Assembly (NCBI GenBank): GCA_014058105.1
Contig: JACGCM010000018.1
Location: 186,001 to 250,000 of the forward strand
Direction of reading: 5' to 3'
DNA: 64,000 nucleotides
From: Kingdonia uniflora
Taxonomy: Eukaryota > Streptophyta > Magnoliopsida > Ranunculales > Circaeasteraceae
The notes under the pieces are model-generated. The model saw only the letters and a list, made by a program, of their open reading frames with translations. It ran no database searches and was not told the origin of the DNA. How positions within the stretch are numbered: the first letter of the stretch is position 1; each line of letters begins with the position of its first letter. The position numbers were made by a program, and so were the translations under genes. Of the stretch, positions 34,313 through 46,239 are shown one piece after another.

Positions 34313-34366
34313 ACGTTTCTTGAACGTATAGAGTTCCTTGAGATGTTTTGCATAAGAAGGAATCTA

Positions 34367-36243
34367 TCATAACGTATCGAGGAAAGGAAGAGTGATCTTA
34401 AGATTCTTGAACATCTCCTTAACCTCTTCATCAGGAATGTTCTTCCTATTGACTAAAAACCGCTGGGGAAAAGGTACTCTAGGAATTCTAGGCAGATCAT
34501 TTTTGATAATCTTCTCACTTAGTGAGACCTGCCCAGTCTCTTCCTCAGGAAAAGGGGTTTCTTCACATATAAGCTTGCCTCCTTCTGCAACTTTCTTAGT
34601 ACTAGGATTAGGATTTTCATGTGATTCGTGCTCAGGCATCCTAACTTTGTTATCTACAGTCTTTCCACTTCTAAGTGTAATCACCCCATTTGCCTGATCG
34701 TGGTGTGAACTCTTAGTTTGATCCTTTGGATTGGGTTGGGTTTGACTTGGAAATGTACCTTTGTCTCTAGTACTTAACCCTGATGCCAATTAAGCAATTG
34801 ATGTTTCTATTCGAGTCATGGATTGTTGATTCATTTGCATGAATTGTTGTATCAATTGGTTGTTGGATTGCAATAGGGCTTGGATGCCATCATCCGAAGA
34901 TGGTTTCCTATTTTGAGGAAGAGCGTAAGGAGTATTTTGTTGAAAAGGTTGGTGATTGGGAGTAAATGACGTACCACATTGATTTTGATTTGAATTACTC
35001 CCTTGGTAATACGGTCTGCCAGAATAGTTATTTAAATAATTCCTCCGTGAAGAATTCCCTTGATTATGTAACTGGTTATAAGGAAAAGATGAAGGTTTTT
35101 TATAAAACATATTATCCTGAGATCCTTCCCGGTTTCCCTAATTTCATCAATCAAAGGGCAATCCTGAATATAATGTTCAACATCGTCACACGCAGTACAA
35201 GCTTGCATCTCAATATGAAAAATTGGTGCTTTAGCGGGCATTTTGCTTTTCCCTATTTCTAAGGACACTATCCTACGTAGGATGGTCGTTAGCGTAGCTT
35301 CCGAATTGGAGTTAGATCCAACTCCAAAGTCATTACCCCCCTTTTCTTGAATATCGGTTTCTCTCATGGTTCCCCAGGTTTGTAATTTTTCAGCCATTTG
35401 TTTTAAGAAGTCCAAACCCTCTACATCATCCTTATCAGTGAATTTCCACAAGCAAAAGAATTCTATAGTTCCCTTGGTTTCAGCATTTAATCCATCATAA
35501 AGATTTCTAGTTAGGACCCAGGAGTCGAGGGCACTGTAGGATCAGTCCCTTATATCTCTCAAGATAATCCTTTATGCTTTCTCCATGAAGTTGGGTAATC
35601 CTAAGAATGGCCCTACGGAGGGTCTCAGTTTTCTCAAGAGAGAAAAACTTCTTGTAAAAGGTTTCAGTAAGCATCTCAAAACTCATGATTGATTTTGGTT
35701 GCAGAGCTTGAAGCCAGCTCGTAACTTTCCCTAGTAAAGAAAATGGAAACAACACGAGTTTTATGGCCTTCATTTTGTTCTCATTCCTATACTTTGGAGG
35801 AACATTAAGTCATCAAAATCCCTAACATGAGCGTATGGGTTCTCATCTTCTCCACCTGAGAATTTTGGCAATGAATTGATGAACGCATTCCTAAGTTCAA
35901 ATTGAACAGTTGTAGGAGGTAAAACAATGCACGAGGCACAATTTGCCATTTTTGGGAACATGTGATCCTTAAGAGGAATTTGCACGGGTCCCTGACTATT
36001 CTCATTATCATTAGCACCTCCCATCTGAAGTGATTGGGGTGGAACACTAAACGGAGTGAATGAGGAAATTGGACTCGGATTGAGTCTTAAAGGAGAGACG
36101 GGGAAATTAATAGTTTTTAACTCACCCTTAATAGGGAAGAGTTCCCTACGGGTAAGGATTGTACAGTCTCTCGTATCAATAGAGATTGGAATCTCCAGTT
36201 GGGTTGACTCACCTACCTTGAAGTAGATCAGAATATCTATCAA
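34367..36243 (-). pseudogene. Gypsy gag
   Basis: The minus-strand order is: N-terminal part with HVRDFDDL (35815), retro-gag core FPFSLLGKVTSWLQALQPKS ... ESIKDYLERYKGL (35773-35507), zinc knuckle CTACDDVEHYIQDC with intact CxxCxxxxHxxxxC spacing (about 35205), a Gln/Asn-rich linker (35110-34790) and NGVITLRSGKTVDNK leading into protease. 'LRSGK' linkers are common to Athila gag. At least three frame breaks separate these parts. Gag would package the element RNA. Confidence 0.85.
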
Positions 36244-36303
36244 ATCAGATTCTCTAAGCCTCTCAAGACGACTCTTAGGCCCTCGAAATCATTCTTTCAT
36301 ACA

Positions 36304-37882
36304 CTAGTATAAGTGCGTACTATGATGATCACACAACAATGAGGTACACAAAAATAAACACAACAACCTTTTCAGATGGGCCTTAATTAAGGTCAAGTTG
36401 TGAACCCGGTCTCAGGGTTTGGTTGCTTCTATTCCAGACAGTGGATCGGTTCGCACGTTGAGATGTTTATACTCGTTTTTGCAATAACTCGCGTACCGTT
36501 CTAGTCACCTAGAAGCACCTGTACTGAAAGGTGGGGCAAACTGCTTAGAATTACCTTTCCATACTAGGTATGCCAGGGAACGTACTTCCTCCAAACAAGC
36601 ATAGCCACTATCAGGGGTCTTAATGAGTGCATTTCTAATGCTCTCGGTCCGAGCACTATAAGACTTTTTGTCTATCTATGTATTTTATGGCTTAATCTTG
36701 GTTTCTTTTAAAGTCAATGTCTTGTTCCAAAAATGTTAAACCGGGTCATGAACTCCCGGGGTCCTAGTATGTGGTGCCATACACGGGTGATGAAATCCTG
36801 CTTTTTGTTTGCCCTTTATCTTAATGTTATAATTTTTAAGTGCGCAAACATTAGGCACATGAACAAAAATTGGCCTCTTCGTAGGAGAGTGCGGTGGAAG
36901 AAAGTACTTGTGGGGCAGCCTTTTTAGGGGCTTGTTATTTACCCCAGTGAAACCGTTGAGGCGGCACACTTGAGCTCTTTGGCTCAAGTAGGCATTGTAG
37001 AGAGGTTCTCCCCGAATGTGGGTTCCAATAAACCCCCTACAGAAAAATTACAATTGTTTTCCTCACCTTAATTGCAAACTCAGTGCTCATGAATACAAGG
37101 TTTCCTCACTACAATTCTCTCTTATGACAAAGAAGAAAGAAAAAAATAAAATAAATCCTACTGTAATGTTTTTTTGTATGTGTGTGTGTGTGTTTTTTTT
37201 TTTTAAGATCAAATTACAAGAGAACTCGAAAATCGAAACTGTGTTCAACAGCGCGACGATGGAACCATCAATACTTCTTGATCAAATGTTTGGTGTTTTA
37301 CTTTTTTAAACTTGATGATGTCAGCCGTTATGGAATGATAACTTGTTTTAAATGAAAGTAACTGACCCACAATTCATGCTTTGAATTTTAATGCTCCCCT
37401 TCTTACCACCACAAAGATTTGAATCTTGAGTTCTGAAGTCCTTTATTAGTCTTCTCCCCTAATGAATAATTTATTTGTAACTGCCTCCTTATTTTATGTA
37501 ACTCACCAGCCCCTTAATCAAGCCTTACCATAAGCCTTTAAATTTAAACCTCAATACACCCAAGCAAACAAAAATTATGAAAAATCTCTAAGGAGGTTAT
37601 TTTTGTTTGCTTTTTTTATACCAACATTAATGAACTTGTCCCCATCGTTTGGCTTTGAAAATAGGTATTGGCTTTGGTAACAGCTGGAACAACTTCAACA
37701 TAAACCGAAACACGTTGTAGAATTCGCCAAATATTTTCTCTATAACCACTAAGCACAAACAAACTACACCTCAAAAAGGAAGAATAAAATAAAAATTGTA
37801 ATAAGCGAAACTTACTCTCATCTAAAAATGAAAACGAAAAAAAATTTAAACACAATAAAAACTATATCTAATTGCCGCTCGT
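36304..37882 (-). mobile_element. Long untranslated leader of the Athila/Tat-like element
   Basis: About 1.6 kb between primer site and gag with no recognisable domain; short frames at 36733-37309 look like chance. A (GT)n/T-rich run lies at 37175-37205. Confidence 0.65.
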
Positions 37883-37899
37883 CCCCAGGAACGACGCCA
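37883..37899 (-). other. Primer binding site, tRNA-Asp type
   Basis: On the minus strand TGGCGTCGTTCCTGGGG, differing at three positions from TGGCGCCGTTGCCGGGG, the complement of the plant tRNA-Asp 3' end. It lies three bases inside the 5' LTR, where priming of minus-strand DNA is expected. Confidence 0.85.
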
Positions 37900-37902
37900 T
37901 TT

Positions 37903-39021
37903 TGATAACGGTCAAAATCCGGTGTTTAGTATGATAGTTATAGAGTGTCATTCACTTCCGAACGGGACTAGAAAATTATTTTTGTCTTGTGTTTCAAAGA
38001 GGTAAAATACTTGTGCTAATGAAGTAAAAAAAAAAAGGTTTTAGACAATAATTAAAAACCTAGGGAAAGAATTTACCTCAATTACACCAAATATATAAAC
38101 TAACAATAGTTTACCCATAGTGATGATAATGGTTAATGACCTCAAGTCAAGTTGGTTCATCTTTTATCATGATGTTTCATTTTAAACTGCATAAAATACA
38201 TGACTTTCAAGTATGAAAATACGAAATGTGAAAGCATACAAATGCTAACTACAAACCGTGAATCTTTTGAAGGTCAGACATTTAGTGCGAATTAAATGGA
38301 ACTTTAGGATAACTATATTCTTAATCACAAAACTTGGTCTATATCTCTTGGACATAGACCAATAATATAATATAATAATATATAGATGAACATTTACAAT
38401 AAAAACTTATTTAGGTTAACACATGTAAGTCTACATATTTAACATAATTTTGGCTTCATCTTCCCCTTGAAAAGAGACTTAGCTAGCCATATAGAATAAA
38501 ACAAAAACACCAAGAAAAGAAGAATTCATGATAACCTATGAAGAAAAAATAAGAACTTTATTAGATGATAATAAGACTTACAAAATTCTTCAAATGCTCA
38601 AAACCTTACTCCAACTTCTCCAACAATGTTTTCATCTCTTACTTTATTACAATAATTATCTCAAGTTTTTCTTGATAATCTTATGAGCTCACCACCTCTC
38701 CTTTTATAGATGAAGGAGAGGTTTCTTACATTTAATATGAAATTGTAACCCATGCCATGAATGCACATAAAAATGTAACCTCCAAGAATTATCTTCTAAA
38801 ATGTAACCTCCTCATGTAGGACCCTTGTGCTTGTCAACTTTACTTCCTTCTCCAGCAGTTTATCTTTTGAGCTATACATCCCGATATTTGCACATACTTG
38901 GTAAATGAGTTTTATATGACCTGAAATGCAAAAAAAAAATTATATGTCATGTTTAATAATAAAGTTAAGGATAATAAACATTAAGTCATTGGGGAACAAT
39001 GGTCATTTTACATGCCCATCA
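37903..39021 (-). mobile_element. 5' LTR of the Athila/Tat-like element
   Basis: 1119 bp; matches 28353-29467 along its length. Flanked on the right by TGCGT. On the minus strand the TATA-like block TATAAAAGG lies at about 38708-38700. Confidence 0.95.
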
Positions 39022-39029
39022 TGCGTACG

Positions 39030-40555
39030 CGTTGGTTAAATATTTCATCTTATTAGACCTTCAAAGGATTCGTGTCAGAAGATTGCTATTTGCAAAGCTC
39101 GATGGTTGGCGATTGATTAACTTAATTTTGTGTATAATTTAAGCCTTCTTTACAGGTATTTTTTGTCGTCCTAAAAGCCTTTTTGTCTAATTATTGCCAA
39201 ATTATATCATTTTTCAGGTTTTATACTATACTATAGTCAATTTGGCAAGAAAAGTACCAAGCCAGAGCTAAAATGATAAAAGAGCCACACTTAGGAATTC
39301 TTGCAGTTCAGGAGATCAGTTTTAATCAAAATTAGGCTAATTGAGATATCTGAAAAATCATGATCATCACTGAGACAAGGAATCAAGAAGATGAACTTCA
39401 ATTCATACTTTGTTAGGTAAGTGAGGAAAAATCCTGGAAGAGGGTACATTACAGCTACAACCTACTGGCGATCACCGCCGGCCAGGGGCATACTAATAGT
39501 GACCGTCGGCTATTGGTGGCCTATAATTGCAATTTAAATCACTGATCCTGAGGTGGTCTATTAAGATAAAATCTTTGTCAAATGCCTAACTTTCATTGCT
39601 AGAGAAGACTAGGGGGGAGTTAAGATAATTCAAAATCTTATTTAATCTTTTGTTCTATTTTTTGTTTTTACAGGGCTTTGGAGAGCTTGAGAATTGAGTT
39701 TTTATCTCTCAACTTTGTTTTAAGATTTAATGAATGTTATATCTTGTTCTCAATTATTTGTGGTTATTAAGATATTGTAGGGCTAATCCCCTCATATTAG
39801 ATTTAAGGAAGAAGCTTTATAGGTGTATGTTAGGCTTTTCTTACAGGTAATAGATCTGACCTATAGGTCTTTGATTACTCTATAGGGGTATTCTTCAACT
39901 CTCCTGAATTGGACAATTTAGGGGAGGAGGAGAAAAATTCTAACCTGGAAAAGAGATTAGTATTCTGAATAAGGAATTGGTTTCTCAATCCACTTAGTGG
40001 CCTCTAGACCTAGGATTTGAGCTTAAATCTTGATGGATTCGGCTCTCTACTCTATTCTTCATGGAGAGATCAGAAAGAAAAAAAAACCTTAGAATTTGAT
40101 TCAAAAGAGACAATTCAAGGTGAATTGAAGTGCGATAATTTGATTTAAAAGAAAGAATTTAAGGTGAATTGAAATGAGGGAATTAAAAAGAGAAAATTTG
40201 ATTCTAAACCCCATTTCCCATAGATTTTAGTTTATCCCAGAATAATGTTCCTCGCCGAGGATTGACATCCTACTTACCCGTTTACTGCATTAATTAGTAA
40301 GTAGGATTTTAACAAGACTAATGACAATCTATCAAATGGCACCATTTTTGAGGAGGTAATAGTAATTTCTTGGTTAGATAGAAATCACAGATTAGGTTTA
40401 ACCTAAGCTTTATCTAATTTTTTAGGTTTTTGAAGGTTAAATAAGCTTCTATTAGGATAAGAAGTCATTAATATATCCTTTAGAAATTTAGGGTATGATA
40501 ATACTTAGTTAATAGCTTCTAGTAGTAGAATAATGATGTGAACGCGTTTAAATAT
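39030..40555 (+). repeat. LTR-like repeat A, plus orientation
   Basis: Matches the reverse complement of 43760-45255 in long ordered blocks: GATCACCGCCGGCCA, AATTTGGCAA..AAA, GGGCTAATCCCCTCATA/GGGCAAATCCCTTTAGA, GAGGAGG, TAAGTAGGATT. Composition and layout suggest a gypsy-type LTR but I cannot place its ends. It directly follows the Athila-like target duplication. Confidence 0.65.
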
Positions 40556-40559
40556 TTCT

Positions 40560-42110
40560 ACTAACTCATCATAATACGGGTTTGAAATCCTTGGTTCCAG
40601 TTTTTCAGGATATGGGATAGGTGGCATATATTATTTTGGTTGTGTCAGGATAAGTACTTTGTCTAATTGTGGTATCGGCTCGACTCCAGTTGTTTCATGC
40701 ATTTGTTGCTCATCAACTGGTATTTTCATTTGATTGTCGACAACCTTTGCACTCCTAAGAGTGGCTATGGTATGACACTGTTTAGTGGGTTTGGCGTTCT
40801 CGCTTAAATCAACCCCATATTGCCCTTTGGGATTTGTCTTAGACTGACTAGGTATTTTTCCTTATTCACGACTTGCGAGATCTTTTGTGAATTGTGACAT
40901 AATCGTGTCCAACTAACATACCCATTGATTTAACATTCTAACTGAGTGTTTCGTTTGTTGCATAAAGGTTTTAAGTGTTTGCTCAAGGCTCATGTTCCTC
41001 TCAGAGTTTGTTTGTAGAGGTTGATATTATTGCGACTGGTACTATTATTGTTGTGGCTGCTAATATTATTGTAGTGGCCTTTTCTATTGCTATTGTCACA
41101 TGTTTGAGTTACCAACGGGTCCTGCCTGATATGGTCCATTTCTCTAAGATAAGTTGGGATATTGATATAGAAACGATCGAAATGAGTTATTGGGATTCCC
41201 TTGATTGTACATGTTGAATGAGTGAACTTCCTTTTCTTGACTTTCCTGGTCATGTTTGGTAGTAGGACAAGAGTATGAGATATGAGCAATACTACTGCTA
41301 GAACTGTATGCCTTTTTATTGTGCCAGAGGCAGAGTTAGCTTGGTGAAAGCTTTGCTCATCTTCTTGAGTACGCTTGTTAGCAAATGGATAGGTGCTAGG
41401 ACAGCGGTACTAGTGTCTAACTCAAAAAGTTCTCATTTCTTAGTTTCACTAATTCTCTAAGCAGGGTAGTCCTATTCATATGAGCTTTCTCCAATGGTTT
41501 CAAAGAGTTCCCATGCTTCAGTAGAACACTTTTGCATTATGGAACTGCCACAAGTGGAATCGACCATACGTTTGTTGGTTTGGGACAATCATTCTAAAAA
41601 ACATTCGCTTGCTACCATAGATCTAGTCCATGATTCGAGCAGTTAAGCAAGAGACTTTGTATCTCTCCCAACTATAGTAGAAATGTTCATCATCCTTTTC
41701 GGAGAAAGTGTGAATTTCGATACATAAAAGGTTCATATTATGGATATGGATGAATTTCGTCAAGAATGCTTCTAACATCTAAAAAGTTGTGATGGTTCCA
41801 GGGGTTAGAGAGTACAACCAAATCTTAGCCTTTTTCTTAAGAGGAAATGGAAAAATGCGCAACTGTACAAAGTTATATGTACAATCTTTGTAGTGAAGTG
41901 TAGCACACGACTCCTTAAACTCAGTGAGGTGAAGATGTGCATCATCACGATCGTGACCGTGAAAAGAAGGTAAGGCATTGATAACGCCAATTTTTTATTC
42001 AAATTGCTACACTCCAACAGAAAGTTCAGGCAATGTAAGAAGGGTTCTTCTTAGGTATAGGACTAGAATATTCGACTCGGGTTTTGGTAGCCATTAGTAT
42101 AGTTTTTTCT
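40560..42110 (-). pseudogene. Second gypsy gag remnant
   Basis: On the minus strand: LHLTEFKESCATLHYKDCTY, QLRIFPFPLKKKAKIWLYSL and PGTITTF (retro-gag core, about 41960-41790), FHLWQFHNAK, a Gln-rich linker near 41100 and IATLRSAKVVDNQ (normally 'LRSGK') near 40750. So it is an Athila-like gag, diverged from the one at 34367-36243. Neither protease nor RT follows. It lies between two inverted copies of repeat A and is full of stops. Confidence 0.75.
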
Positions 42111-42781
42111 AAGAGACGTTGCCGTCTATCTCAACCATGAAGTTTTCTAGCTACCATGGAGTAAACTAACGGTGGGCCTTCACGATTTAAGCAGTTTCCC
42201 TCGCGAGACCAACTACTCAAAAACTAGCTAACTAACCTAGGAGTCCTAACTATTTATCTACTAATAAATATCTATTAATATTAGATAAACTATCTTAGAA
42301 ACTAACTAAATTATGTTATCTAAATATATATATATATTTTAAAACTAATTAATAAATAAAAAAGGAAAGTTTAAGCCAATGTTAGAGGTATAACAACATT
42401 TTAGCCCTTTATATCACTTTCGTCAGAGAAAATTATCTTTGAAGCGCGAAAATGAAGAAAGGCTCGCAATAGAGATTGATTTATCCAACAACCTGAGATA
42501 ATGTAAACAATGTATTGAGAAAAGATTATATCTAATTTGGCCCGGCCCTGGCTATAGTACCAAAAGGCACCTAGGGACTCCAATTTTTGTTGAAAATAGG
42601 GCCCTCCAAATATCCCAACAGCCTCTCATTTGTTTGGGCCTTATCTGCACAAAAAATAAAGTTTGGGCCTCCAAAGTATCCCAATTTTCCATGATCTGCT
42701 GATCTGGATTCTCTCTTTCAACTCCAAACTACTCTCTCTTAACTCTGAACTCCACTCTCTTTCTTTTTTTCTTTCTTTTTT

Positions 42782-42784
<3 letters not shown>

Positions 42785-42826
<42 letters not shown>
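42785..42826. repeat. (CT)n microsatellite
   Basis: About 20 CT units inside the hAT element, read directly. Confidence 0.95.
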
Positions 42827-42832
<6 letters not shown>

Positions 42833-43299
42833 CCTCTATCTCTCTGCCTCTCTCCCTTGTGACAATCGTCGTGTGGATTTGTTATATTTGTATTTGTTGA
42901 TGTATGTCACGAAGAAGACTAAAAACCCATTTTCAAGGAAAAAGTTTCAAGCCCTACTTCATCTTTGATTGATTTTGTAAATCCCAATTTCTTAAAATCA
43001 AATTTTGAGATTGACCCATAAATCCTTGACTTGTCACAATAAAAATTGCAGTTGCAAATTTGATATTTCATATTTGCATTACATAATTTACATATGGTTG
43101 TTGGGTCAACTTGGGGGAATTGCTGAATTGGGAATTGTTAATATCTGTAATTTTGTTTCAAACTCTTTGTAAGAAACTAAACAATATGGGGTTTTAGTAA
43201 TTGAGATGAAAGATTGGAAGTTCAAACGTGTATCCATACTAAGAATCCTATCTCACTTACACAGTTGGGATCCAAAGTACAATACTAAGAACCTCAAAT

Positions 43300-43430
43300 A
43301 AAATTCTAGCAAGACCTGGGCATCACCTGGGTGCTTAGCTGGGAACCCAGGTCTTATATATAAAAAAGAAAAGAAAATCATAGCCAGTAAGACCTTAGCG
43401 TGACCTGGGTGATAGTTGGGCGCCTAGGTC
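43300..43430. repeat. Imperfect repeats of GACCTGGGTG..GCCCAGGTC
   Basis: GACCTGGGCATCACCTGGGT, GGGAACCCAGGTC, GACCTGGGTGATAGTTGG and GCGCCTAGGTC form two small dyads inside the hAT element. Possibly hAT subterminal sites. Confidence 0.5.
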
Positions 43431-43657
43431 AAAAATAGTTTTGCTTAAAATTCAATTTGAAGTTGAAAAACATTTTTCTTTGTTTTTAAAACAAAAACCA
43501 TATTTTCAAATGAATAAAAAAAATCAATTGTATATGTATAAAAAAATATTCGATGGTTGCAAAAAATAAAATAAAATAAATATTGTGTTGGGGGGGGGGC
43601 ATTTTTTGAGTTCCGCCTAGGGCCTCCAAAGCTACAGGGCTGACCCTGTATCTAATT

Positions 43658-45260
43658 GAAGTTAAGGGAACAAAACCCAAAATAAAGGGAATTTGGGGAG
43701 CTCAGTGGCTGGTGATCGTTGCTGACAAGCTTTTGGCGAGCGGCGATTGCTGGTTGGTAGGGCACCTGCCTCTTTAAATTTGTATCTTTTGTTCCTGAGC
43801 TCAAGTGAACTCTAAACCTAAGTCAATATCACGTTCTTATCCTAATAGAGACTTATTTAACCTACAAAAGCCTAAAAATTAAAGATATCCTACGTTAAAC
43901 CTAATCTATGATTTTTATATAACCTAAAAATTACAGCTACCTCTACGGCAATAACGACATTTCATAGACCATCGTTAATCTAATCAAAATCCTACTAACT
44001 AATTAATGTAGTAAAATGGCAAGTAGGGTGTCAATCGACGAAGAGGTACGTTATTCTAGGATAAACTAAAAAAATATCTTGGGGAAAAGGGGATTGTTTC
44101 GTCGAACTTCTGCGTTTAATCTAGGTGTTATAATTCTAATATTAAGAGTAACTAGACATTTGGATTCTAATATATATTAGTATATTAGGGTTTATTTTAA
44201 AAGATTTTTAGTCTTTTTCTCAAATTCTATATTTTGAGTCGAATTTGAGGGGCTCAGAATTCTTTATTAATCTCTTTGCGAAGAATAGATCAGAGAGCCT
44301 AATCCGTCAAGATCTAAATTTAAATCATAGGTTCCTGGCCTAAGGCTTATTCCTCCTATTTCAAAAATAAGAATAATCCCTAGGTCAAGAGGTAACTAAG
44401 TGGAATGTGAAACTAATTCCTTATACAGGACACCGATCTATTAGAATTATTATCCTCCTCCCCAAACTTTTTCCAGTTCAGGAAAGTTGAAGAACAACCC
44501 TACAGAGTGAATATAGACCTCTAGGTAAGACCTATTACCTACAAGAAAATCCTAACATATACCTATAGAGCTTCCTCCTTAAATCTAGTCTAAAGGGATT
44601 TGCCCTACAACATCATACTAATAATAAACAATTGAACAACAAAATTTAACTTTTATTAAATCATAAAACTAAGTTTTGAGATACAAACTCAATTCTCAAG
44701 CTTTCCAAAACCCTACAAAAATGAAATGTATGTTGGGAGAGGAAGAACAAAACATTAAATAAGAAAACCCTAATTTTGAAATATCTTAACTACCCCCAGT
44801 CTTCTCTAGCAATAAAAGCTGAGCATTCGATGAAGATTTTCTCTAATCAAATTATCTTTAGATGCATGTCAAATAATAATGATTTTAGACCATCGATGGC
44901 CAACGATCTTTGGTAAGGTGCCCTTGGCCGGCGGTGATCATCGGTGGGTGGTAGCTGGAATCTTCCTACATTTAGGATTCTTTTTAGCTTGCCTCGCAGA
45001 TCGTAAAATTAGGTCCAGCCTCTTAATCCCTTTTCTCAATGATGATTTTTTGTTTTCAGAGATCTCAACTTGCCCAATTTTGATTAAAATTGATCTACTA
45101 AACTACTTGAATTCCTTAGTGTGGTTATTGTATCATTTTAACTCTGATTTGGCCCTTTTATTGCCAAATTAACTATATCAGAGTAAAAGAACTGAAAATG
45201 AGGTAACCAGACAATAATTTGATAAAAAGGGCTTCAGGATAACCAAAAATACATATTAAA
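43658..45260 (-). repeat. LTR-like repeat A, minus orientation
   Basis: Reverse complement of the 39030-40555 copy (see there). Together they form an interrupted inverted repeat about 6 kb across. It is cut on the right by the truncated Harbinger copy at 45261. An open frame at 44879-45172 inside it resembles nothing. Confidence 0.65.
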
Positions 45261-45378
45261 AGGTTGGGCAGGATAATATTGGGGTATTCAAATTTCCTAC
45301 CATGCTTGGCAGCTTAGATTGTGTGCATTGGGCATGGAAGAATTGTTCCAAAGGTTGGGCAGGATAATATTGGGGTAT
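45261..45378. repeat. 27-bp direct repeat at the truncated edge of copy 3
   Basis: AGGTTGGGCAGGATAATATT plus GGGGTAT occurs at 45261-45287 and at 45352-45378 without a mismatch. The second lies at its natural place in the transposase; the first marks the junction with repeat A. Confidence 0.95.
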
Positions 45379-46010
45379 AAGAGGAAAGCGACTACTATAT
45401 TAAAAGCAGCTGCATCATATGACCTATTGATATGGCATACATTATTTTAAATGTCGGGTCGCAATAATGATGTGAACATGTTAGGCCGACCACTTCCTTT
45501 CGACGATCTCATGAGATATCAAAGCCTATCTTGTAACTTCTCCATCAATAAAGTTTCGTACGATATGTGCTACTACTTGGCTGATGGGACATATTTGAAA
45601 TAGTCAAATCTTGTTCAAGCAATATGAATATCTTAAAACAAACCTGAGCCCCTATTTACATAGTTCCATGAGAGATACTGTAAAGACGTTGAGCGGGCCT
45701 TCGGTGTGCTCCAACTTTGATTTGAAATAGTAAATGGGGCAACAAAAATGTGGTCACCAAGTATCCTTGATAGAATTAAGAAGCTGTGTATTAATTCATG
45801 ACATGATTGTTAAAAGCGAACGCGAAGTAAGGATGGACGAAGGTTTTCAAAGAAAAGTACAAGATGTAGGGGTTCATATGGAACCTAACACGCTATAACA
45901 ATTGATATAAAAGTATGAAATAATAACAGATAAGTAGTAGTACGAGTCTCTTCGAAAGAACCTCGTTGCACATTTATGGAATACCCATTAAGGCACATGA
46001 TTTCTACTTC
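45289..46010 (+). pseudogene. Harbinger transposase, catalytic half, copy 3
   Basis: Reads [18 protein letters not shown] (first Asp), AAASYDLLIWHTLF, SGRNNDVNMLGRP (second Asp), YDMCYYLADGTYLK, then CKDVERAFGVLQL (Glu) and a C-terminal HDMIV-like block. All three acidic residues of the DDE triad are readable, which is not so in copies 1 and 2. It still has at least two in-frame stops (after KGWAG and HTLF), another after VLQL and frame changes. Confidence 0.85.
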
Positions 46011-46239
46011 AATGCAATTTTAGTTTCTTCTTCAATGTATCAATTTTATGTCCGATATAATTTCAATTTCACGTTCAATGAATAAATTTCACTTTTATGT
46101 TTTTAAATTACCAAGTTTGGTAACACATTTTTTAAACATACTTCTTTGACAATAATCTTGTACGTTGACAATGATTAAGCATTACATAATTTTAAGCATT
46201 ATCAGAATACAATATAAATGAAATTAAACATCAGGATTG

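Larger units (their letters stand above)
28353..39021 (-). mobile_element. Full-length Athila/Tat-like Ty3/gypsy element, 10.7 kb
   Basis: Two LTRs (28353-29467 and 37903-39021), both beginning TGATA and ending TGCCCATCA, bound a minus-strand interior with gag, protease, RT, RNase H and integrase in gypsy order. The 5-bp sequence TGCGT occurs on both sides (28348-28352 and 39022-39026), a perfect target duplication. A tRNA-Asp-type primer site and a GGGGG polypurine tract sit next to the LTRs. LTR differences of several percent and many stops mean the insertion is not recent. The DLGAS protease motif, long leader and tRNA-Asp priming fit the Athila/Tat branch. There is no env-like frame in the 1.4 kb between integrase and 3' LTR. 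Confidence 0.95.
42538..43649. mobile_element. 1.1-kb non-autonomous hAT element
   Basis: Starts TGGCCCGGCCCTGGCTATAG and ends GCTACAGGGCTGACCCTGT; the right end reverse complemented gives the common hAT terminus form C-AGGG-C-GCCCTG followed by TTTGGAGGCCCTAGGC. The 8-bp sequence ATCTAATT stands on both sides (42530-42537 and 43650-43657), the size made by hAT transposases. No transposase is encoded. It splits a sequence that becomes continuous when removed. Confidence 0.8.

Noticed and set aside
36733..37309. Open frames in the Athila-like leader as a possible extra gene
   Set aside because: Short, on both strands, no motif; the position between primer site and gag is normally untranslated in this group.
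42663..42968. 101-codon open frame rich in Ser and Leu
   Set aside because: Produced by translating the (CT)n tract in a hAT element.
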